Shown: positions 51,488 through 60,492, counted from the stretch's first letter. The stretch is 64,000 bases of DNA from Paracoccus aminophilus JCM 7686 (GCF_000444995.1 NC_022043.1:124001-188000); one strand, 5' to 3'. Notes: generated by a model not told the origin, from the letters alone. A program made the numbers and translations.

Positions 51488-52780
51488 TCAGCCCTTGATC
51501 AGGCGGCGGCGTAGCACGCCGGACAGCCAATCCATCAGCATGACCACCAGAACGATCAGGATGATGTAATAGGCGACATGTTCCCAATCCTGCTGGGTCT
51601 GGATCGCTTGCGTCAGCAAAAGCCCGATGCCACCGCCAACGATCGCGCCGATAACCGTCGCGCCGCGCGTGTTGGATTCGAGGAAGTAAAGGAGCTGCGA
51701 CAACACCACCGGCGCGACTTGCGGCAGAACGCCCCAACGCGCGCGCTGGATCGGCCCCGCCCCGGTCGAGCGCAGACCCTCGACCTGCTTTCCGTCAATA
51801 TTCTCAAGCGATTCCGAGAAGAGTTTGCCAAAACTTCCGGTATCGGTCAGCAAGATCGCCAAACTGCCGGTCAGCGGTCCGGGACCGAAGGCGCGCGACA
51901 GGATGATCGTCCAGATCAGACCGTCGACGCCGCGCAGGAAGTCAAAAAGCCGTCGCGCCGCCTGCCGGATGATCCGCGAGGGGCCGAAGTTGCGCGCCGC
52001 AACGAAGGCCAGCGGCAGCGCCACGAAAGCCGCGCCAAAAGTGCCGAGAAAGGCCATCAGCACGGTCTCGCCCAAGGCCCAGAAAACATCACCGTGGTGC
52101 CAGACCTTGTTGGTCCAGAAGTCATGCGCCATTGCGCCGATCTGGGCTGGGTCGCTGATCGCCATTCCGGCCAGTTGCAGCGGCCCTTTGCCGTAGAACG
52201 GGCTGTCGAGGGTGAAGAAGAAGAGCTCCCATCCCGCGAAACGCCGCGTGACCTCTGACCGCGTCTTGGTGACCGAGACCCGCGACGAGCCGATGTTGAC
52301 ATCGACGCGGGCAGAGCTTGCCGACACCCACGGCTCGCTTCCATCGATGCCGCTGATCTCGACCCCCGACGCCTTGGGCGTGATCACAATCGGGGCGTGG
52401 TCCGCTTTGTCGATCTCGACCCAGCCTTCGTTCAGCAGGACCGTGCCGCCCGGAAAGGTCACGCGCTTGCCCTGCCCTTCGGGCGCGACCCAGCCGGGCT
52501 CTTGCCCCGCCGCATAGGTCATTTTGCGACTGCCCTCGATCGCGGTGGTGATCTGGCCCGAGCGGTTGTCGAGCGTCACATGGGTCTTGTAGGACCAAAA
52601 GTCGCGCATGAGCAGCGAAGCATTGTCCATCCGCGCCCGCTGCGCGAGGCCCGGAATGTCGAAGGCGAAGAAGATATAGATCAGATAAAGCCCGATGGCC
52701 GCCGGAATGGCCAAGGCGGTCAGGCTGCGGCGACGGATCAGCGCCTGCGCGCGGGCCTCGATTGCGAATGTATCGCTCAT
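51488..52780 (-). CDS. phnE: Phosphonate-type ABC permease PhnE with large periplasmic insert
   Basis: 430 residues. A first membrane segment at about 22-42 is followed by a ~170-residue soluble insert (TLDNRSGQITTAIEGSR to SPFYGKGPLQLAG), then the permease core with LGETVLMAFLGTFGAAFVALPLAFVAARNF and the coupling loop IDGKQVEGLRSTGAGPIQRARWGVLPQVAP (parts quoted). Such inserts occur in the second PhnE of several alphaproteobacteria. Overlaps the other phnE by 4 bases. Confidence 0.9.
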   Translation of the reverse strand: MSDTFAIEARAQALIRRRSLTALAIPAAIGLYLIYIFFAFDIPGLAQRARMDNASLLMRDFWSYKTHVTLDNRSGQITTAIEGSRKMTYAAGQEPGWVAPEGQGKRVTFPGGTVLLNEGWVEIDKADHAPIVITPKASGVEISGIDGSEPWVSASSARVDVNIGSSRVSVTKTRSEVTRRFAGWELFFFTLDSPFYGKGPLQLAGMAISDPAQIGAMAHDFWTNKVWHHGDVFWALGETVLMAFLGTFGAAFVALPLAFVAARNFGPSRIIRQAARRLFDFLRGVDGLIWTIILSRAFGPGPLTGSLAILLTDTGSFGKLFSESLENIDGKQVEGLRSTGAGPIQRARWGVLPQVAPVVLSQLLYFLESNTRGATVIGAIVGGGIGLLLTQAIQTQQDWEHVAYYIILIVLVVMLMDWLSGVLRRRLIKG

Positions 52781-53625
52781 GCGCGCGCTCCGTGGATCAG
52801 CCGGTCACGCGCCGCGCTGGAGGTCTGGTCGATGACGATGATCGTCACGAAAAGCAGCAGGAAGATCGAGGCCGCCGCATCATAGCGCCCCGGCCCCCAA
52901 GAGATCGCATTGCGCAGCTCGTAGCCGATGCCGCCTGCGCCGACGAAGCCCAGAATGGCGCTGGCACGGATATTGATTTCAAAGCGCAAGAGCGCATAGC
53001 TCAACCAGTTTGGAGCAACCTGCGGCATGATCGCCAGCCACATGCGCTGAAGCCAAGAGGCACCGACACTTTCGAGGCCCTCAACCGGCTTCACATCCGC
53101 ATTTTCAACGACTTCCGAGAACAACTTGCCAAGAGCGCCAGTGGTGTGGAAGGCGATGGCGATCATCGCCGGAACCGGGCCTCCGCTGAGGATGAAGATC
53201 AGGATCAGTGCGATGACCACATCGGGAATGGCGCGGGTGATGTCGAGCAACCGGCGGATTGGCGTCACCAGACGCGGCCAGGGCGAGAGGCCCGGCGTCG
53301 CCAAAAGCGCCAGAAGACCGCCGAACAGCGCACCGACCAGCGTCGAGACGGCGGCGATGTTCAGCGTCTCGATCAGCGAGGGCAGATAATGCCAGATCAG
53401 CCCCGGAAGCCTGCCCGCCTTGGACCAAGCTTCGGCAACAAGCTCGGAGGGATAGGCGAAGACATTGGGCAGACCGCGCAGGAAGCCGCCCGCATTGCGC
53501 TCATTCGCGACCTGAAACCCGCCCACCAGCAGGGCCACGAAGACGATCAGCAAAAGTCCCGAATACATCCGGCGCCGGCGCACCAGATCAAGATATCGGC
53601 TTTGGAGGAGATCCAGATCGGACAT
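52777..53625 (-). CDS. phnE: Phosphonate-type ABC permease PhnE, compact form
   Basis: 282 residues with about six membrane segments, VSTLVGALFGGLLALLATPGLSP and the coupling loop ADVKPVEGLESVGASWLQRMWLAIMPQ in part. Forms a heterodimer with the longer PhnE by gene order. It follows phnD after a strong intra-operon terminator, so its expression should be lower than that of the binding protein. Confidence 0.92.
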   Translation of the reverse strand: MSDLDLLQSRYLDLVRRRRMYSGLLLIVFVALLVGGFQVANERNAGGFLRGLPNVFAYPSELVAEAWSKAGRLPGLIWHYLPSLIETLNIAAVSTLVGALFGGLLALLATPGLSPWPRLVTPIRRLLDITRAIPDVVIALILIFILSGGPVPAMIAIAFHTTGALGKLFSEVVENADVKPVEGLESVGASWLQRMWLAIMPQVAPNWLSYALLRFEINIRASAILGFVGAGGIGYELRNAISWGPGRYDAAASIFLLLFVTIIVIDQTSSAARDRLIHGARA

Positions 53626-53654
53626 CAGCGCCTGCTTGATATTGGATGGAAAAA

Positions 53655-53680
53655 GGGCGGGCAGAGAGTTCTGCCCGCCC
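53655..53680 (-). terminator. Intra-operon terminator between phnD and phnE
   Basis: GGGCGGGCAGA (53680-53670), loop ACTC, TCTGCCCGCCC (53665-53655), then TTTTTCC on the minus strand: a perfect 11-bp stem and a T-run, a textbook Rho-independent terminator. Read-through would give low permease and high binding-protein levels, the usual ABC importer stoichiometry. Confidence 0.9.
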
Positions 53681-53693
53681 GATGATGGGGTGA

Positions 53694-54602
53694 TTATTGG
53701 CCAGCCAGCTCGGCCTTGCGCACGTCGATCACGGTCGCATAGGCGTCATGGGTGACCGGCTTGAAGCCTGCGGTCTCGCCCGAGGCGACGTTGTAGAGGC
53801 AGTCCTTGTCCTTCTCGCCCAGACCGGCGAGCAGCGCGGTGAATTTTTCCTTCACATCCGCCGGCAGCGCCTTGCGCACGACGAACGGGCCTTCCGGGAT
53901 CGGTTTCGATTTCCAGATCTCGACGATCTGGTTCATGTCGATGATGCCCGAATCCGCGGCCTTGCGCAGCGCGCCCGAATTGTAGCCGTCCGCCCAGTCG
54001 CCCTGACCGTCGGCCCAGGTCACGCCCGCATCAACATCGCCGTTCTTGACCGCGATGATGGTCTGTTCATGGCCGCCGGTGAATTTGATGTCCGAGAAAT
54101 ATTCGCCCGGTTTCATCGAATAGCCCTCGGCCGGGATTTCGACCAGCGGGATCAGATAGCCCGAGGTCGAGTTCGGATCGCCGAAGCCGAAGCTCTTGCC
54201 CTTCATATCGGCGAGCGATTTGATGCCGCTGTCGGTTTTGGCAAAGCCGATCGAATAATAGGTGGTCGAGCCGTCAAGATTGGCTTTGACCAGCACCGGC
54301 TCGACGGCATCGGCATTGGTCAGATAGATCTTGGCATAGCCCGAGGCGCCAAGAAGCGCGGCATCCAGCGAGCCGCCGAGCAGGCCCTGAATGACGCCGT
54401 CATAATCGGCGGGGGTGAAGATCTTGACCGGAACGCCGAGGGCTTCCTCGGTGTATTTCTGCAGGCAGGTGTTCGCGGTCATGCGGTCCTGTGCATTCTC
54501 GCCGCCGAGAACGCCGATGTTGAATTCCTTGATCGGCTCTTGCGCAAGGGCAGGAAGAACCATCGCGGTCGAGGCGGTCAGGGCGAGGATGAGGGATTTC
54601 AT
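53694..54602 (-). CDS. phnD: Phosphonate-type substrate-binding protein PhnD
   Basis: 302 residues. Signal peptide SLILALTASTAMVLPALA. PhnD motifs include TPADYDGVIQGLLGGSLDAALLGASGYAKIY (part quoted: DYDGVIQGLLGG) and GFGDPNSTSGYLIPLVE, the phosphate/phosphonate-binding STSG loop. Two cysteines (NTCLQ, DCLYN) may form a disulfide. The STSG loop supports a phosphonate, phosphite or phosphate ester ligand. Confidence 0.93.
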   Translation of the reverse strand: MKSLILALTASTAMVLPALAQEPIKEFNIGVLGGENAQDRMTANTCLQKYTEEALGVPVKIFTPADYDGVIQGLLGGSLDAALLGASGYAKIYLTNADAVEPVLVKANLDGSTTYYSIGFAKTDSGIKSLADMKGKSFGFGDPNSTSGYLIPLVEIPAEGYSMKPGEYFSDIKFTGGHEQTIIAVKNGDVDAGVTWADGQGDWADGYNSGALRKAADSGIIDMNQIVEIWKSKPIPEGPFVVRKALPADVKEKFTALLAGLGEKDKDCLYNVASGETAGFKPVTHDAYATVIDVRKAELAGQ

Positions 54603-54631
54603 AGGAAAACTCCGGGTTCGCGGGATCAGTT

Positions 54632-54678
54632 GGGGTCGTTTTTCGGGGATCGTCTTCGGGGGTCGTTCTCTGGGGTCG
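54632..54678. repeat. Four short direct repeats between phnC and phnD
   Basis: GGGGTCG (54632), GGGGATCG (54645), GGGGTCG (54659) and GGGGTCG (54672) recur every 13-14 bases; on the transcribed strand each is CGACCCC. They fill most of the 86-base gap. Confidence 0.6.
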
Positions 54679-54688
54679 ACGTCAGGGA

Positions 54689-55534
54689 TCAGTCGGCCAG
54701 CAGCCTTGCGGCATAGGCATCGTCGCGCATCGCCGCTTCGGGGCGGTCGAGCGCGTCGATCTCGGTCGAGGTCGCGGCCTCGGAAAAGTCATGGCCCGCG
54801 CCATAGATCTCGCGCGCGGCGGCGGGCGTCAGCAGCTCGGGGACGCCATCAAAGACGATCCGCCCCTTGCGCATCCCGATCACCCGGTCGCAATAGCGCC
54901 GCGCGGTGTCGAGTGTATGAAGGTTCGCGATGACCGTGCGGCCGTCCTCTTCATGGATCTGGCGCAGAGTGCGCATGACGATCTGCGCGTTCATCGGATC
55001 GAGCGAGGCAATCGGCTCGTCGGCGAGGATGATCTTCGGATCCTGCATCAAGGCGCGAGCAATCGCCACGCGCTGCTGCTGGCCACCCGAGAGCGCCTCG
55101 GCGCGTTTCGCCGCCTGCTCGGCAATGCCCAGACGGTCAAGAATGGCAATGGCACGGCTGATATCCTCGCGCGGCCAGAGGTTGAAGATGGTCGCACCAA
55201 GGCCACGGCGGTTCAGCAACCCATGCAGCACGTTCGAGACCACATCGACGCGCGGCACAAGGTTGAACTGTTGAAAGATCATCGCGCATTGGCTTTGCCA
55301 GCGCCGCTTGTCCGCGCCTTTCAGCGGCAAAATATCCTGTCCTTCGAACAGGATACGCCCGTCGCTGGCATCGGTCAGGCGGTTGATCATCCGCAACAGC
55401 GTGGACTTGCCCGCACCAGAAGCGCCGATGATCCCGACCATCATTGGCCGGTCGATGTCGAATGTTGCGTGATCGACGGCCGTAGACTGGCCGAAGACCC
55501 GGGTCACATTCTGGAAAGAGAGCAGCATGGGCAC
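54689..55534 (-). CDS. phnC: Phosphonate-type ABC ATP-binding protein PhnC
   Basis: 281 residues. Walker [11 protein letters not shown]-loop [19 protein letters not shown] in part, signature [15 protein letters not shown] in part, Walker [13 protein letters not shown] and the switch His in [12 protein letters not shown]. First gene of phnC-phnD-phnE-phnE. A single CTGTCAC word lies upstream (55567-55573 on the minus strand), too little to call a Pho box. Confidence 0.93.
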   Translation of the reverse strand: MPMLLSFQNVTRVFGQSTAVDHATFDIDRPMMVGIIGASGAGKSTLLRMINRLTDASDGRILFEGQDILPLKGADKRRWQSQCAMIFQQFNLVPRVDVVSNVLHGLLNRRGLGATIFNLWPREDISRAIAILDRLGIAEQAAKRAEALSGGQQQRVAIARALMQDPKIILADEPIASLDPMNAQIVMRTLRQIHEEDGRTVIANLHTLDTARRYCDRVIGMRKGRIVFDGVPELLTPAAAREIYGAGHDFSEAATSTEIDALDRPEAAMRDDAYAARLLAD

Positions 55535-55650
55535 CTCGACTTGTTGGGCGTCGAAGTAGGCCGCAGCTGTGACAGGTGCATGTCGCGGTTGTGAATGTTT
55601 TACGAACCGCTCAGTTCAAAACGCAACCGGAAGGTGGCGCCTTCGCGCGA

Positions 55651-56358
55651 TCAGAGCTCAATCTGATCGCGGCGGTCTTCGGCGATCAGAGTCTGGATCT
55701 GACGCACGATCTGATTGGCATGGTTCGAGGCCAAACGGTCAGCCGCCTCGAGATCCTGCTGCTCGATTGCGCGGATCATATCGTCATGCTCGGTCACGAA
55801 CTCCTCCGGCAAGCGGTCGGAGTATGACGAATAATAAAGCCGCAGAAGCCGGCGCCCCTCATCAAGAAGGCGCGAGAACAGGCTGGAATAATAGGGATTC
55901 CTCCCCGCGTCTGCGATAGACGCATGAAGCTCGCGGTTGGTCGCGATCATCGCCAGCGCATCCTGATCGCGGACGGCGCGAGTGAAATCGGCCTGATGGG
56001 CGCGGATGATGCGCAGATCGGCCTCGGTGCGATAACGCGCGGCAAGCCGCGTCGTCACGCGATACATCAGCGTGATCGCATCGAAAAACGCAGGCAGGCT
56101 GAGGAAGTCGATATTCGATACCACCGTCGAGCGGTTCGGCAGGGTCGTGACCAGACCGTCCCCGGCAAGACGGACCAGAGCCTCTCTGATCGGCGTGCGC
56201 GACATTTCAAACCGCTCGGCCAATTGGTTTTCATCGATCGGGCTGCCCGGCGGCAAGACGAGGCTGATGATCTCGTCGCGCAGCACGTCATAGACGAGCT
56301 TGACGCCAGAGCCACGCTTGCGGTCGGCCGGTTGGGGGGCCAAGTCCTTGGTCATCAC
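55651..56358 (-). CDS. GntR-family regulator, FadR/FCD subgroup
   Basis: 235 residues. Winged helix LVYDVLRDEIISLVLPPGSPIDENQLAERFEMSRTPIREALVRL in part (MSRTPIREALVRL), and an all-helical FCD domain with the metal-ligand pattern ANRELHASI (His) and YDDMIRA / HANQIV-type histidines. It is divergent from the DapA-family gene and precedes phnC on the same strand. GTCGACA words at 56370 and 56491 are candidate operators. Confidence 0.9.
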   Translation of the reverse strand: MMTKDLAPQPADRKRGSGVKLVYDVLRDEIISLVLPPGSPIDENQLAERFEMSRTPIREALVRLAGDGLVTTLPNRSTVVSNIDFLSLPAFFDAITLMYRVTTRLAARYRTEADLRIIRAHQADFTRAVRDQDALAMIATNRELHASIADAGRNPYYSSLFSRLLDEGRRLLRLYYSSYSDRLPEEFVTEHDDMIRAIEQQDLEAADRLASNHANQIVRQIQTLIAEDRRDQIEL

Positions 56359-56369
56359 GCATCCTTAAA

Positions 56370-56376
56370 GTCGACA
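56370..56376. promoter_or_regulatory. GTCGACA word near the GntR start
   Basis: GTCGACA at 56370-56376 lies 12 bases upstream of the GntR start codon. A second copy is at 56491-56497; together they are candidate half-operators for the FCD regulator. Confidence 0.3.
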
Positions 56377-56489
56377 GCAGATATGCCGGAATTTCGGTCC
56401 TCTTCCAAGGGGGTTTTGCCGAAAGACCGGGCGCGCCGCGCGCCATTCTGACCCGCCGATCAGAGGAAAGTCCGGGGTCGGATATTTTG

Positions 56490-56497
56490 TGTCGACA
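56490..56497. promoter_or_regulatory. TGTCGACA palindrome upstream of the DapA-family gene
   Basis: TGTCGACA (56490-56497) is a perfect 8-bp palindrome in an AT-rich stretch (TTTGTGTCGACAAATAAAA) about 100 bases before the DapA-family start. FCD regulators often bind short palindromes of this size. Confidence 0.4.
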
Positions 56498-56594
56498 AAT
56501 AAAATACAAGAGATATGTTGTTTTGCATAACTCAGGGAATCGCGTGCTGGCGCGACACTCTCTGCCCCCTCCCTTTGCGAACAGGAGTGACAAG

Positions 56595-57548
56595 ATGAAT
56601 TCCGAGATGTTCACCGGCACGATCCCCGCATTGATGACGCCCCTCAAACCTGATCGCACCCCGGATTTCGCTGCTCTGGCGCGCAAGGGCAAAGAGCTTG
56701 TGGCTGCCGGTATGTCGGGCGTCGTCTATTGCGGCTCGATGGGCGATTGGCCGCTTTTGAGCGATGCCGAGCGGATGACCGGCGTCGAGGCGCTGGTTGC
56801 GGCGGGGGTTCCCGTCATGGTCGGCACCGGCGCGATCAACACCCGTGCGGCAGTGGCTCTGGCCGCTCATGCCCAGAAAGCCGGGGCGCAATCGCTGATG
56901 GTCATCCCCCGGGTCTTGTCGCGCGGCACGTCGGCTGCGGCGCAAAAAGAGCATTTCAAGGCGATCCTCTCGGCCGCGCCGGATCTGCCCGCTGTCATCT
57001 ATAACTCGCCCTATTATGGCTTCGCGACGCGCGCCGAGCTGTTTTTCGACCTGCGGCGCGAGCATAAGAATCTCGTCGGCTTCAAGGAGTTCGGCGGGCC
57101 GAAGGATCTGCGCTATGCGGCGGAATTCATCACCTCGGCTGATGACGAGGTGAAGCTGATGGTGGGGGTCGATACCGCGAACTATATCGGCATTGTCGAA
57201 TGCGGCGCCATCGGCACGATCACCGGCATCGGCAACGTGCTGCCGCGCGAGGTTTTGCATCTCGTGCGCCTGTGCAAGGCCGCCGCCGCCGGAGACGCTC
57301 AGGCCCGCATCCGCGCGCTCGAGCTGGAAAAGGCGCTGTTTGTGCTTTCATCCTTCGATGAGGGTCCGGATCTGGTCCTCTTCTACAAGCATATGATGGT
57401 TCTGACCGGACATCCGGAATACGAGTTGCATTTCAACGAAAGCGACCGTCTCTCGCCATCCCAGAAGGGCTATGTCGAGGCGCAGCTCGCCCAGTTCCAG
57501 CACTGGTATGCGAACTGGTCGAAAGCCGACGGCGCTCTGGCCGCCTGA
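56595..57548 (+). CDS. DapA-family (dihydrodipicolinate synthase-like) class I aldolase
   Basis: 317 residues from ATG 56595 with AGGAGTG upstream. TIM-barrel motifs: GTIPALMTPL, YCGSMGDWPLLSDAER (in place of GTTGE..L), VIYNSPYYG with the catalytic Tyr, and the Schiff-base Lys in NLVGFKEFGG. The altered GSMGDW in place of the GTTGES of true DapA argues against lysine biosynthesis and for a keto-acid or sugar-acid aldolase/dehydratase. Divergent from the GntR gene that probably controls it. Confidence 0.88.
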   Translation: MNSEMFTGTIPALMTPLKPDRTPDFAALARKGKELVAAGMSGVVYCGSMGDWPLLSDAERMTGVEALVAAGVPVMVGTGAINTRAAVALAAHAQKAGAQSLMVIPRVLSRGTSAAAQKEHFKAILSAAPDLPAVIYNSPYYGFATRAELFFDLRREHKNLVGFKEFGGPKDLRYAAEFITSADDEVKLMVGVDTANYIGIVECGAIGTITGIGNVLPREVLHLVRLCKAAAAGDAQARIRALELEKALFVLSSFDEGPDLVLFYKHMMVLTGHPEYELHFNESDRLSPSQKGYVEAQLAQFQHWYANWSKADGALAA

Positions 57549-57560
57549 GCTTTTGGCAGC

Positions 57561-57588
57561 GAGGCCCTGCGATCCGCGGGGTCTTTTG
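57561..57588 (+). terminator. Rho-independent terminator after the DapA-family gene
   Basis: GAGGCCCTGCG, loop ATC, CGCGGGGTCTT pair over 11 positions with G-U wobbles, and TTTT lies within and after the 3' arm. It starts 13 bases after the stop codon. Confidence 0.75.
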
Positions 57589-57667
57589 TGCCGACGGGGC
57601 TTGATGCGGCGCGGGATTGGGGGGTATAGCCCGCCCCTTCCTGACCGCCTCAGCCCCGGAGCCCGCC

Positions 57668-58906
57668 ATGACGAACACCCTCGCGATTGACTTTGGCACG
57701 TCGAATTCGGCGGCGGCGATCCTGGTGGACGGCGCCATTCGCCGCATCGAAATCGCGCGCGGCGAAGAGACCCTGCCCACCGCCGTTTTCTTCGCGGCGC
57801 GCGGCGGTCAGATGCAGATCGGGCAGGATGCTGTCGAGGCGCTGATTGCGGGCGATGAGGGCCGGTTCATGCGCGCGCTCAAAAGCATTCTCGGCACCTC
57901 GCTTTTTCACGAATCCCGGCTGATCGGCGGCAAGCGCCGCACACTCGCCGAGATCGTCACCGCCTTTCTCGCGACGCTCAAGACCCGCGCGGAAGCGGCC
58001 ACCGGCCACAGCTTCACGCGGGCGCTGTCCGGGCGTCCGGTCCATTTCCACTCCTCCGACCCCGAGCGCGACGCCCGCGCCGAAGAGGATCTGCGCGCCT
58101 GCTATCTTGCCGCCGGGTTTGAAACCGTAGATTTCATGTTCGAACCCGAAGCGGCGGCGCTCGCCGCGCATTCTCTGGGAAAAGCCGGTGAAACCGGGCT
58201 GATCGTCGATATCGGCGGCGGCACCTCGGACTTTTCGATCTTCCGCACGGATGCGGGCCGCGTCACCATTTTGGCCAGCCACGGGCTGCGTCTGGGCGGC
58301 ACCGATTTCGATCATGCCGTCTCGATGGCCCATGCCATGCCGCTCCTTGGTCATGGCGGAGAGCTGCGCCGGACCTTTGGCGAGGGGCTGCTGCCCGTCC
58401 CGAATGCCGTCTATGCCGAGCTGTCGACCTGGGCCAAGATCCCCTTCCTTTACAACCGCGACACCACCCGGCTGGTCGAGGATATGGTCAAACATGCGGT
58501 CGAGCCGGTCAAAATGGCGCGGCTTGCGACGGTGCTCGACCTTGAACTTGGCCATGAGCTCGCCTTCTCGGTCGAGAAAGGCAAGATCGCGGCGAACAGC
58601 AATGGGGCCGCGCAAAACATCGACATGAGCTTTATCGAGCGCGGATTGGCCGCACCGATCAGCACAGATTCGCTCGACGCGGCGCTGGCGGCCTATCGTC
58701 AGGACCTGCACCGCGCGATCATCGAGACGCTGGCCTTGGCCGAGGTCGCGCCCGGCGACATCGGGCGCATCATCCTCGTCGGCGGCTCGAGCCTGATGGC
58801 GCTGGTCGCCGAAGCCGCCCGCGCCGCCTGCCCCGAAGCCGAGGTGTCGCTCTCGGAAGCCTTCACCGCCGTCGTCGACGGGCTCGCCCTCGCCGCAGCC
58901 GCCTAA
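57668..58906 (+). CDS. Hsp70-family ATPase without substrate-binding domain (YegD-like)
   Basis: 412 residues from ATG 57668. Actin-fold ATPase motifs: AIDFGTSNSA (phosphate 1), VDIGGGTSDFSIF (phosphate 2) and ILVGGSSLM (adenosine). The peptide-binding domain and lid of DnaK are absent, as in E. coli YegD. Such proteins probably act as stand-alone nucleotide-dependent switches; the client is unknown. The last four bases overlap the convergent Lrp gene. Confidence 0.88.
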   Translation: MTNTLAIDFGTSNSAAAILVDGAIRRIEIARGEETLPTAVFFAARGGQMQIGQDAVEALIAGDEGRFMRALKSILGTSLFHESRLIGGKRRTLAEIVTAFLATLKTRAEAATGHSFTRALSGRPVHFHSSDPERDARAEEDLRACYLAAGFETVDFMFEPEAAALAAHSLGKAGETGLIVDIGGGTSDFSIFRTDAGRVTILASHGLRLGGTDFDHAVSMAHAMPLLGHGGELRRTFGEGLLPVPNAVYAELSTWAKIPFLYNRDTTRLVEDMVKHAVEPVKMARLATVLDLELGHELAFSVEKGKIAANSNGAAQNIDMSFIERGLAAPISTDSLDAALAAYRQDLHRAIIETLALAEVAPGDIGRIILVGGSSLMALVAEAARAACPEAEVSLSEAFTAVVDGLALAAAA

Positions 58907-59367
58907 AGCGGCAATGCGGTCGTGTGCTTGAACTTCTGCATCGGGATCTCGGTCTTGATGTTGCGCACGCCCTTGGCCCGGCCCAGATATTCGACCTGAA
59001 AGCGGCGATAGCCGTCAATGTCGGGCGCGACGACCCGCAGCAGGAAATCGCTGTCACCGGCCAGAAGATAGCATTCGACGACCTGCGGGTGATCCTTGAT
59101 CGCCGAGACGAATTGATAGACCGTATCCTCATCCTGCGAGGTCAGCCAGACGCGGGTGAAAAAGGTCATGCTCATCCCGATCTTGGCCGGGTCCAGCACC
59201 GCGACATAGCGGTCGATCGCCCCCGCCTCTTCGAGATTGCGCACGCGGCGCAGGCAGGGTGATGGCGAAAGCCCGACCTGAGCGGCAAGCTCGGTGTTCT
59301 GGATGCGCCCATCCTTTTGCAGCACGCGCAGAATAGAGCGGTCGAGTTGGTCGAGTTCGATTGGCAT
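58903..59367 (-). CDS. Lrp/AsnC-family regulator
   Basis: 154 residues. N-terminal helix-turn-helix LDRSILRVLQKDGRIQNTELAAQVGLSPSPCLRRVRNLEEAG (in part LSPSPCLRRVRNLEEAG), then the RAM domain with VVECYLLAGDSDFLLRV. Divergent from azlCD, which encode branched-chain amino-acid export, so leucine or isoleucine is the likely effector. AT-rich palindromes occur in the gap. Confidence 0.93.
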   Translation of the reverse strand: MPIELDQLDRSILRVLQKDGRIQNTELAAQVGLSPSPCLRRVRNLEEAGAIDRYVAVLDPAKIGMSMTFFTRVWLTSQDEDTVYQFVSAIKDHPQVVECYLLAGDSDFLLRVVAPDIDGYRRFQVEYLGRAKGVRNIKTEIPMQKFKHTTALPL

Positions 59368-59378
59368 AGGATGTCACC

Positions 59379-59392
59379 AAATTTTAGAATTT
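59379..59392. promoter_or_regulatory. Candidate Lrp site upstream of azlC
   Basis: AAATT (59379-59383), TTAG, AATTT (59388-59392) form a palindrome in the AT-rich 105-base gap between lrp-like and azlC genes; TTCT and AGAA (around 59411-59427) add a second weaker one. A TTGACA hexamer at 59454-59459 lies too close to the start codon to serve azlC as a -35 element. Confidence 0.35.
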
Positions 59393-59488
59393 CAGCGTTT
59401 CATGCCAAATTCTCATCCATTAGAACAATCTTCGCAATCTCATTGCGCATTGGTTGACATAAAAGGGAAGCTCGTGAAAGCAGAGCCC

Positions 59489-60199
59489 ATGTCCTCAATC
59501 GACCCAACCCTTGACACAATCCCACCCTCGCCCGTGCTGCGCGGGATCAAAGACGCCCTGCCGATGATGCTGGGCTTCGTCCCCTTTGCCTTCGTTCTGG
59601 GCGCTCAAGCGGCCCAGAAAGGGTTGAGCCCGGTCGAAGTGCCGATGCTCACCGGCTTCAACTTCGCCGGAGGCTCGGAATTCGCAGCCGTGGCACTCTG
59701 GAGCTCGCCGCCGCATCTTTTGCTCATCGTCGCGGTGACCTTGCTGATCAACAGCCGCCACCTGCTCATGGGCGCGGCGATGGTGCCCTTCTTCAAGGGC
59801 CAGCCCTTGCGCAAGGTTCTGCCCGCGCTCTTCTTTCTTTGCGACGAGGTCTGGGCCTTGGCCTTGGCCGAGGGGCGACGCACCGGTCGGGTCGATCTGC
59901 GCTATTACGCGGGCGCGGCGGGCTCGCTTTATCTGACTTGGGTCAGTTGCACGGCGATTGGCGCATTGATCGGGCCGGTTCTGGGCGACATCACCCGTTT
60001 TGGCTTCGACATGGCCTTCCCGGCGGTCTTTCTGGTCATGCTGGCCGGGATGTGGAAGGGCGCGCGCGCGGCGTTTCCTTGGCTGGTCGCATTGATCGCT
60101 GCGGTGCTGGCCTGCATCTTCCTGCCCGGAGCCTGGTATGTCCCGGCGGGCACGCTGGCCGGATTGCTCACGGCCTATCTGATGGCGAGGCCAGAATGA
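59489..60199 (+). CDS. azlC: Branched-chain amino-acid exporter large subunit, AzlC family
   Basis: 236 residues from ATG 59489; a GTG at 59474 with GGGAAG upstream would add five residues. About seven membrane segments, with the AzlC signature FNFAGGSEFAAVALW and NSRHLLMGAAM. Works with AzlD as a two-subunit exporter. Its stop overlaps azlD (ATGA). Confidence 0.9.
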   Translation: MSSIDPTLDTIPPSPVLRGIKDALPMMLGFVPFAFVLGAQAAQKGLSPVEVPMLTGFNFAGGSEFAAVALWSSPPHLLLIVAVTLLINSRHLLMGAAMVPFFKGQPLRKVLPALFFLCDEVWALALAEGRRTGRVDLRYYAGAAGSLYLTWVSCTAIGALIGPVLGDITRFGFDMAFPAVFLVMLAGMWKGARAAFPWLVALIAAVLACIFLPGAWYVPAGTLAGLLTAYLMARPE

Positions 60200-60492
60200 T
60201 CCATCTTTCCACCTTTCTCACCGTGCTCGCCATGCTGGCTGTGACCTATGCCACGCGCATCGGCGGCTATCTGTTCCTGCGCGACCGCACCATCAGCCCG
60301 CGCCTGCAGGCGGTGATGGAAACCGCGCCAGGCTGCATTCTGATCAGCGTGATCGCGCCGCATTTTGCGACGAGCAATCCCGCCGATCTCGCGGCGCTGG
60401 CGGTGACGTTGCTGTGCGCGACGCGGCTCTCGATGCTGCCGACGGTAATTATCGCCATCGTCGCGGCGGGGCTTTTTCGTCACCTGATGTGA
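60196..60492 (+). CDS. azlD: Branched-chain amino-acid exporter small subunit, AzlD family
   Basis: 98 residues with four membrane segments: VLAMLAVTYATRIGGYL, then a motif APGCILISVIAP, then two more. ATG 60196 lies inside the azlC stop. Length and topology fit AzlD. Confidence 0.9.
   Translation: MIHLSTFLTVLAMLAVTYATRIGGYLFLRDRTISPRLQAVMETAPGCILISVIAPHFATSNPADLAALAVTLLCATRLSMLPTVIIAIVAAGLFRHLM

Noticed and set aside
55535..55650. Pho box upstream of phnC
   Set aside because: Only one CTGTCAC half-site is present; a Pho box needs at least two 11-bp repeats.
59454..59459. TTGACA as the -35 element of azlC
   Set aside because: It lies only 29 bases before the start codon and no -10 element fits between.
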